From an uncultured Eubacteriales bacterium (lineage in GTDB: Bacteria > Bacillota > Clostridia > Christensenellales > CAG-138), in NCBI GenBank assembly GCA_902768995.1, contig CACXNN010000018.1:1-17828 (forward strand): a stretch of 17,828 nucleotides of DNA, read 5' to 3'. The notes below the pieces were generated by a model. The model saw only the letters and a program-made list of their open reading frames with translations, ran no database searches and was not told the DNA's origin. Both the position numbers and the translations under genes were made by a program. Below are positions 13,436-17,828 of this stretch, in pieces; positions within the stretch are counted from its first letter, which is position 1; each line of letters begins with the position of its first letter.

Positions 13436-13660
13436 GTGATCCCAACGACGCCGGAGGAGATGGAACGGTTTTTGCAGCAGCGACAGAACAGCGGCGAGGA
13501 CGCGCTCATGGACGAGCTCAAGCGCATGACCAAGGAGCAGGAGCAGGCGGGCCAGATGTCCCCCACCCGCATGGAGGAGATCTATCAAACCCTCTCCCCC
13601 TACCTCACCGACCGCCAGCGGGAGAAGATGCGGGAGGTCATACGAAGGCTGAAGGAATGA
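13436..13660 (+). CDS. Small helical hypothetical protein, start uncertain
   Basis: The frame ends at TGA 13658-13660 and encodes a charged, helical protein of about 66-74 residues (TPEEMERFLQQRQ, DELKRMTKEQEQ, MEEIYQTLSPYLTDRQREKMREVIRRLKE). Short proteins of this style occur in Clostridia without known function. The start is unclear. AAAGGGGGTGATC (13429-13441) is an almost perfect match to the 16S anti-SD and contains the GTG at 13436, so that GTG is an unlikely start. At ideal distance lie only ACG codons (13445, 13448). The first ATG is 13460, directly after GGAGGAG. I give the GTG as the outer limit. Confidence 0.65.
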   Translation: MIPTTPEEMERFLQQRQNSGEDALMDELKRMTKEQEQAGQMSPTRMEEIYQTLSPYLTDRQREKMREVIRRLKE

Positions 13661-13697
13661 ACGTGTCATCGGTGTGAATCTTTTGTCAGTATGGTTT

Positions 13698-13725
13698 ATC
13701 CGCCCTTTACGGGGGCGGATTTTTG
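13698..13725 (+). terminator. Intrinsic terminator before secA
   Basis: ATCCGCCC (13698-13705) pairs with GGGCGGAT (13713-13720), loop TTTACGG, followed by TTTTG. It ends the small gene at 13660. Confidence 0.8.
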
Positions 13726-13734
13726 TGGTATACT
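13706..13734 (+). promoter_or_regulatory. Sigma-A promoter of secA
   Basis: TTTACG (13706-13711), a 17-bp spacer and TATACT (13729-13734), with a TG-G extension before the -10. The -35 lies in the loop of the upstream terminator. The leader is about 48 bases. Confidence 0.7.
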
Positions 13735-13747
13735 TGCATATTGAAAA

Positions 13748-13765
13748 AGTATGCGGCGGCATACT
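13748..13765 (+). promoter_or_regulatory. Hairpin or operator in the secA leader
   Basis: A perfect 7-bp inverted repeat AGTATGC (13748-13754) and GCATACT (13759-13765), loop GGCG, lies between the expected transcription start and the AAAGG ribosome site at 13772-13776. It could be an mRNA hairpin or a protein-binding palindrome. Confidence 0.45.
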
Positions 13766-13788
13766 GCCACGAAAGGTATTGAAACTGA

Positions 13789-16416
13789 ATGGGATTTTTA
13801 GATAAACTGCTGGGCAACACCAGCGAAGCGAAGCTGAAGAAGATGCGGCCGGTGGTGGCCAGGATCAACGGCCTCGAGCCACGATACCAGGCCATGACCG
13901 ACGAGGAGCTGCGGCAGCAGACGGCCCTGTTCAAGGAGAGGCTCGCAAAGGGCGAGACATTGGACGACCTCTTGCCGGAGGCCTTCGCCGTGGTGCGGGA
14001 GGCCGCGGTGCGGACCGTGGGCATGCGCCACTTCGACGTGCAGCTCCTGGGCGGCATGGTCCTCCACCAGGGCCGGATCGCCGAGATGAAGACCGGCGAG
14101 GGCAAGACGCTGGTAGCCACTCTCCCCGCCTATCTCAACGCCCTGACCGGCAAGGGCGTCCACATCGTCACGGTCAACGACTATTTGGCCAAGCGCGACG
14201 CCCAGTGGATGGGCAAGATCCACCGCTTTCTGGGGCTCACCGTGGGCTGCATCGTCCACGACCTGGACTCCGACGAGCGGCGGGCGGCCTACGCCTGCGA
14301 CATCACCTACGGCACCAACAATGAGTTCGGCTTCGACTACCTGCGGGACAACATGGTGGTCTACAAGGAGAATATGGTGCAGCGGGAGCTGAACTACGCC
14401 ATCGTGGACGAGGTGGACTCCATCCTCATCGACGAGGCCCGGACCCCCCTCATCATCAGCGGTCAGGGAGAGGAGAGCTCCGACATGTACCGGGAGGCGG
14501 ACCGGTTCGTCCGCCGGCTCACCCGGGGCGAGGACATCAAGGATATCAGCAAGTCCGACCAGCTCATGGGCGTGGAGCAGGAGGACAGCGGCGACTACAT
14601 GGTCGACATCCGCCGCCGCACGGTCCAGCTCACGGCCCAGGGCATCGAGAAGGCCCAGAAATACTTCAACGTTGAGAACCTGTCGGACGTGGAGAACACG
14701 GAGCTGAACCACTACATCAAGCAGGCTTTGCGGGCCCACTCCCTGTTCACCCGGGACAAGGACTACGTGGTCCAGGACGGCCAGGTGCTGATCGTGGACG
14801 AGTTCACGGGCCGTCTCATGATCGGCCGCCGGTACAACGAAGGCTTGCATCAGGCCCTGGAAGCTAAGGAAGGCGTGAAGGTGGAACGGGAGAACAAGAC
14901 CTTGGCCACCATCACCTTCCAGAACTACTTCCGCATGTTCCACAAGCTGGCGGGCATGACCGGCACGGCCAAGACCGAGGAGGACGAGTTCACCGCCATC
15001 TACGGTCTCGACGTGGTGGAGGTCCCCACCAACAAGCCCTGCATCCGCCAGGATATGGCGGACGTGGTCTACACCACCGAAGCGGGCAAGTTCAAGGCCG
15101 TGGTGGACGAGATCGTGGCGGTCCACAGGACCGGGCGGCCGCTGCTCGTCGGCACCATCAGCGTGGAGAAAAGCGAATATCTGTCCGACAGGCTGAGCCG
15201 GGCGGGCATCCCCCACCAGGTGCTGAACGCCAAATATCACGCCAAGGAGGCCCAGATCGTGGCCCAGGCGGGCAAGCTGAACGCGGTGACCATCGCCACC
15301 AACATGGCGGGCCGCGGCACGGACATCCTGCTGGGCGGTAACCCGGACTTCCTGGCCCGCCAGGCCCTCATGCGGGACGGCCTGGAGGACGACCTCATCG
15401 AGGAGGCCACGGGCCACGCAGAGACCGAGGACGAGAATATCCTGAACGCCCGGAAGAAGTATAAGGAATACTACGACGCCTTCAAGGCGGAGACGGATCA
15501 GGAGCACGAACAGGTGGTTGCCCTGGGGGGCCTCCACATCATCGGCACCGAGCGCCACGAGAGCCGCCGCATCGACAATCAGCTGCGGGGCCGGGCCGGC
15601 CGTCAGGGAGACCCGGGCCTCCCCATCGAAAGCGGCATCGTCACCAAGCAGATCGAGAGCGCCCAGAAGCGGGTGGAGATGACCAACTTCGACACCCGGA
15701 AGAACGTGCTGCGATACGACGACGTGATGAACAAGCAGCGGGAGATCATCTACGGCCAGCGCCGCCAGGTGCTCATGGGCATGGACATGCACGACAGCTT
15801 CCTGATCGTCAACGCCTACTGCCCCAAGGAGAGCCACGACAGCGACTGGAACCTCTCCCTGGTCAGCAAGGAGATCTGCGACCTCTGCGCCGCGCCGCCC
15901 GAGGACATCTTCGCCGGGTTCGACAAGAAGCGGCCCTCCCACAACGACCTCAAGGACATCTGCCGGGCCTACATCGACCGGAAGCTGGCCGATAAGGACG
16001 CGGAGCTGAAGGGCGCGGGCATCGACCTCCACGAGGTGGAGCGGGTGGTGCTCCTGAGGACCGTGGACACCCACTGGATGGACCACATCGACGCCATGGA
16101 CCAGCTGCGGCAGGGCATCGGCCTAAGGGCCTACGCCCAGAAGGACCCGGTGGTGGCCTACACCAACGAGGGCTTCGAGATGTTCGACACCATGGTGGCC
16201 CAGATCCGGGAGGAGGCCGTGAAGGGCCTGTTGCGGGTGGCGGTCCGCAAGGCGCCCGTGGTGCGCCAGCAGGTGGCCAAGCCTGTAGATACCCCCGCCC
16301 CCGAAGGGAACGCCCCCAAGAAGAAGCTGGCCGCGGAGAAGATCGGCCGGAACGATCCCTGCCCCTGCGGCAGCGGAAAGAAGTACAAGAACTGCTGCGG
16401 CAGGAACGCGAAATAA
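13789..16416 (+). CDS. secA: SecA preprotein translocase ATPase, with apparent deletions
   Basis: A protein of 875 residues that drives protein export through SecYEG. Visible parts: Walker A MKTGEGKT (Lys106), Walker B DEVD (207-210) with IDEARTPLIISG, the preprotein cross-linking domain (about 225-375), the second ATPase domain with TNMAGRGTDI (about 504-513) and RGRAGRQGDPG (about 600-610), the helical scaffold and wing (KRVEMTNFDTRKNVLRYDDVMNKQRE onward, then HWMDHIDAMDQLRQGIGLRAYAQKDP), and a SEC-C zinc tail (Cys858, Cys860, Cys869, Cys870). Odd: after GDPG the sequence goes straight to LPIESGIVTK. The near-universal SSRFYLSLED...-type stretch of about 33 residues is absent, and about 9 residues seem missing near 672. 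The frame stays open. The start is ATG 13789, with AAAGG 12 bases upstream. It forms an operon with prfB, 18 bases downstream. Confidence 0.93.
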   Translation: MGFLDKLLGNTSEAKLKKMRPVVARINGLEPRYQAMTDEELRQQTALFKERLAKGETLDDLLPEAFAVVREAAVRTVGMRHFDVQLLGGMVLHQGRIAEMKTGEGKTLVATLPAYLNALTGKGVHIVTVNDYLAKRDAQWMGKIHRFLGLTVGCIVHDLDSDERRAAYACDITYGTNNEFGFDYLRDNMVVYKENMVQRELNYAIVDEVDSILIDEARTPLIISGQGEESSDMYREADRFVRRLTRGEDIKDISKSDQLMGVEQEDSGDYMVDIRRRTVQLTAQGIEKAQKYFNVENLSDVENTELNHYIKQALRAHSLFTRDKDYVVQDGQVLIVDEFTGRLMIGRRYNEGLHQALEAKEGVKVERENKTLATITFQNYFRMFHKLAGMTGTAKTEEDEFTAIYGLDVVEVPTNKPCIRQDMADVVYTTEAGKFKAVVDEIVAVHRTGRPLLVGTISVEKSEYLSDRLSRAGIPHQVLNAKYHAKEAQIVAQAGKLNAVTIATNMAGRGTDILLGGNPDFLARQALMRDGLEDDLIEEATGHAETEDENILNARKKYKEYYDAFKAETDQEHEQVVALGGLHIIGTERHESRRIDNQLRGRAGRQGDPGLPIESGIVTKQIESAQKRVEMTNFDTRKNVLRYDDVMNKQREIIYGQRRQVLMGMDMHDSFLIVNAYCPKESHDSDWNLSLVSKEICDLCAAPPEDIFAGFDKKRPSHNDLKDICRAYIDRKLADKDAELKGAGIDLHEVERVVLLRTVDTHWMDHIDAMDQLRQGIGLRAYAQKDPVVAYTNEGFEMFDTMVAQIREEAVKGLLRVAVRKAPVVRQQVAKPVDTPAPEGNAPKKKLAAEKIGRNDPCPCGSGKKYKNCCGRNAK

Positions 16417-16434
16417 AGTAGGGAGAATAAGACG

Positions 16435-17828
16435 ATGGTCGTATTGGACGAATACAAATTCAAGCTTGGCGAGCTCAGCAAGACCCTGGAACAGGCCAAC
16501 GCCCAGATGCGCCCCGAGGAGCTGCAGACGGAGCTGAAGGGCCTGGAGGACCAGATGAGCGCCGCCGACTTCTGGAACGACGTGGACGCCGCCAACAAGG
16601 TGACCCAGCGGGTCAAGAGCATCAAGGGGAAGCTGGAGCGCCTGGACAAGCTCAACGGCAACCGGGAGGACATCCAGACCCTCATCGAGATGGCCGAGGA
16701 GGAGGACGACGAGAGCATCATCGAGGAGATCAAGACGGAGCTGGACGAGCTCGACAAGAAGGTCTCCGCCCTGCGGCTCGAGATGCTCCTCAAGGGGCCC
16801 TACGACGCCTATAACTGCGTGTTGAGCCTTCACGCGGGAGCCGGCGGCACCGAGGCCCAGGACTGGACGGAGATGCTGTACCGCATGTACAGCCGCTACT
16901 GCGAGCGCCGGGGCTGGTCCGTGAAGGAGATCGACCTGCTCATGGGCGACGACGCGGGCATCAAGTCCGTCACCTTCGAGGTGGACGGGGAGAACGCCTA
17001 CGGGTACCTGAAGGCGGAGAAGGGCGTGCACCGGCTGGTCCGCATCTCCCCCTTCGACGCCAATGCCCGGCGGCACACCTCCTTCTCCTCCCTGGACGTG
17101 ACGCCCATCTTCGACGACGACAGCAACGACATCAAGATCGACCCGGAGGATTTGAGGGTGGATACCTACCGGTCCGGCGGCGCCGGCGGCCAGAACGTGA
17201 ACAAGGTCTCCTCCGCCATCCGCATCACCCACATCCCCACGGGCATCGTGGTCCAGTGCCAGAACGAGCGAAGCCAGCTCCAGAACAAGGAGATGGCCAT
17301 GCGCATTTTGAAGGGCCGCCTGCTGGAGCTCCAGGAGCGGGAACGGGAGGCTCAGATGGCCGAGCTGAAGGGCGTCATGAAGAAGATCGAATGGGGCAGC
17401 CAGATCCGCTCCTACGTCTTCCAGCCCTACACCCTGGTGAAGGACCACCGGACCGGCGTGGAGAATAGCAACATCCACGCCGTCATTGACGGGGATTTAG
17501 ACGAAATGTTTGCCGCCGTGAATTGGCGACGGAGGCGGAAGGCGGAGAAGTCACTCACCGCTTGGGTCAAGACGTATTGCATTGGGCTACTCCTAGAGGA
17601 TGCACCGCCACCGCTAGGCGAGAAGGTCTTGGAACAGATGCAAGGGGCTCTTACATCCCGTCAAAATTACTGTATTCTTATGGGACGGGGAAGCGGGAAG
17701 ACGAGCTACATGGAATGTGCCGCCTTGTATGCGATAGCAACAGGTCTGCAAAAGTACGTTGTGATTGTCTCTGCAAACCAGGTCGGGGCAAACAACATCC
17801 TTGCGGACATCTTTAGGGCGGTTGCGGA
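16435..17828 (+). CDS. prfB: Peptide chain release factor 2, fused or broken at its end
   Basis: The frame is open from ATG 16435 (SD GGGAGA at 16421-16426) to the window edge. Residues 1 to about 360 are RF2: an N-terminal coiled-coil domain, LHAGAGGTEAQDW, the stop-codon-reading tripeptide SPF (205-207), GGQ (251-253), which releases the peptide at the peptidyl-transferase centre, and WGSQIRSYVFQPYTLVKDHRTG. RF2 reads UGA and UAA. After GDLDEMFAA (353-361), where the usual short end (of the type AYL plus a few residues) should come, the frame continues into unrelated sequence with a P-loop. The +1 programmed frameshift of many prfB genes is absent; the N-terminal frame is uninterrupted. The gene follows secA by 18 bases, as in Bacillus. 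Confidence 0.85.
   Translation, partial: MVVLDEYKFKLGELSKTLEQANAQMRPEELQTELKGLEDQMSAADFWNDVDAANKVTQRVKSIKGKLERLDKLNGNREDIQTLIEMAEEEDDESIIEEIKTELDELDKKVSALRLEMLLKGPYDAYNCVLSLHAGAGGTEAQDWTEMLYRMYSRYCERRGWSVKEIDLLMGDDAGIKSVTFEVDGENAYGYLKAEKGVHRLVRISPFDANARRHTSFSSLDVTPIFDDDSNDIKIDPEDLRVDTYRSGGAGGQNVNKVSSAIRITHIPTGIVVQCQNERSQLQNKEMAMRILKGRLLELQEREREAQMAELKGVMKKIEWGSQIRSYVFQPYTLVKDHRTGVENSNIHAVIDGDLDEMFAAVNWRRRRKAEKSLTAWVKTYCIGLLLEDAPPPLGEKVLEQMQGALTSRQNYCILMGRGSGKTSYMECAALYAIATGLQKYVVIVSANQVGANNILADIFRAVA
17516..17828 (+). mobile_element. Phage terminase-like ATPase fragment joined to prfB
   Basis: In the prfB frame, from about residue 362, the protein reads NWRRRRKAEKSLTAWVKTYC, followed by a Pro-containing turn, then NYCILMGRGSGKTSYMECAA with a Walker A (417-424), then KYVVIVSANQVGANNILADIFRAV. 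A P-loop followed by a hydrophobic strand ending near S-A-N/D is usual in phage terminase large subunits of the GpA/terminase type. Codons are clearly less GC-ending than in prfB (tta, att, gaa, cta, aca, gca). Both the terminase N-terminus and the RF2 C-terminus seem to be missing at the joint. It is open at the right edge. Other P-loop ATPases are possible. Confidence 0.55.

Noticed and set aside
13176..13445. Alternative minus-strand frame overlapping the small 104-residue gene
   Set aside because: It overlaps the better frame in another phase and has an Arg/Ala-rich low-complexity translation.
13798..16086. Long 762-codon minus-strand open frame opposite secA
   Set aside because: Composition is His/Val/Leu/Gly-rich with no domain pattern. 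It is the usual antisense shadow of a high-GC gene, and SecA motifs on the plus strand are unmistakable.
16435..16520. RF2 programmed frameshift site
   Set aside because: I looked for a CTT-TGA type slip with an upstream SD-like element near codon 25. No in-frame stop or slip site is present.
17523..17816. 97-codon plus-strand frame at the right edge
   Set aside because: It overlaps the prfB/terminase-like frame in another phase and has no recognisable pattern; the P-loop frame is the meaningful one.

Overview
The window looks like chromosomal DNA of a high-GC Firmicute, probably a Clostridia gut-type anaerobe. Evidence: sigma-A promoters of the TTGATT/TATACT type, purine-rich Shine-Dalgarno (SD) sites, a long-form ribosome hibernation factor, a SecA with a C-terminal SEC-C zinc tail followed directly by prfB, and several lipoproteins with Thr-Pro-rich linkers. 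Codons are strongly GC-ending until about position 17,490, where composition changes. I see no rRNA, tRNA, CRISPR array or transposase.

Layout. 1-63: tail of an unidentified gene. 122-595 (-): YbaK-type tRNA deacylase. 741-1856 (+): AI-2E family transporter. 1912-3525 (-): beta-helix-like surface lipoprotein with a 45-bp tandem repeat. 3716-8714: a cell-wall cluster with an L,D-transpeptidase lipoprotein, a small membrane protein, and two convergent paralogous NlpC/P60 lipoproteins that share a terminator. 8715-9015: about 300 bp without a gene, full of perfect inverted repeats. 9016-10104 (-): VanZ-like membrane protein fused to a glyoxalase-fold (VOC) domain. 10205-10732 (-): long HPF. 10964-12900 (+): ATP-grasp ligase and esterase, an apparent two-gene operon. 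12901-13790: intergenic inverted repeats and two divergent small proteins of unknown function. 13789-17828 (+): secA and prfB, with the prfB frame running into a phage terminase-like ATPase at the window edge.

Most noteworthy: (1) prfB continues in frame, without its normal C-terminus, into a Walker-A ATPase fragment of different composition, which is either a real phage/host junction or a chimeric contig. (2) SecA appears to lack about 33 residues at the end of its second nucleotide-binding domain and about 9 more a little further on, both in frame. (3) Four genes (start codons at 5334, 8714, 10104 and 13354) have a -10 hexamer exactly 6-7 nt before the ATG, predicting leaderless mRNAs, while other genes here have normal leaders with SD sites. 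(4) Both NlpC/P60 proteins carry a second, upstream NlpC-like domain that has lost all three catalytic residues.

How the genes fit together: hpf, secA and prfB are neighbours in Bacillus subtilis; here hpf is separated from secA-prfB and divergent from it. The lipoprotein cluster probably remodels peptidoglycan outside the membrane. All family calls come from reading the translations by eye; no database search was run.
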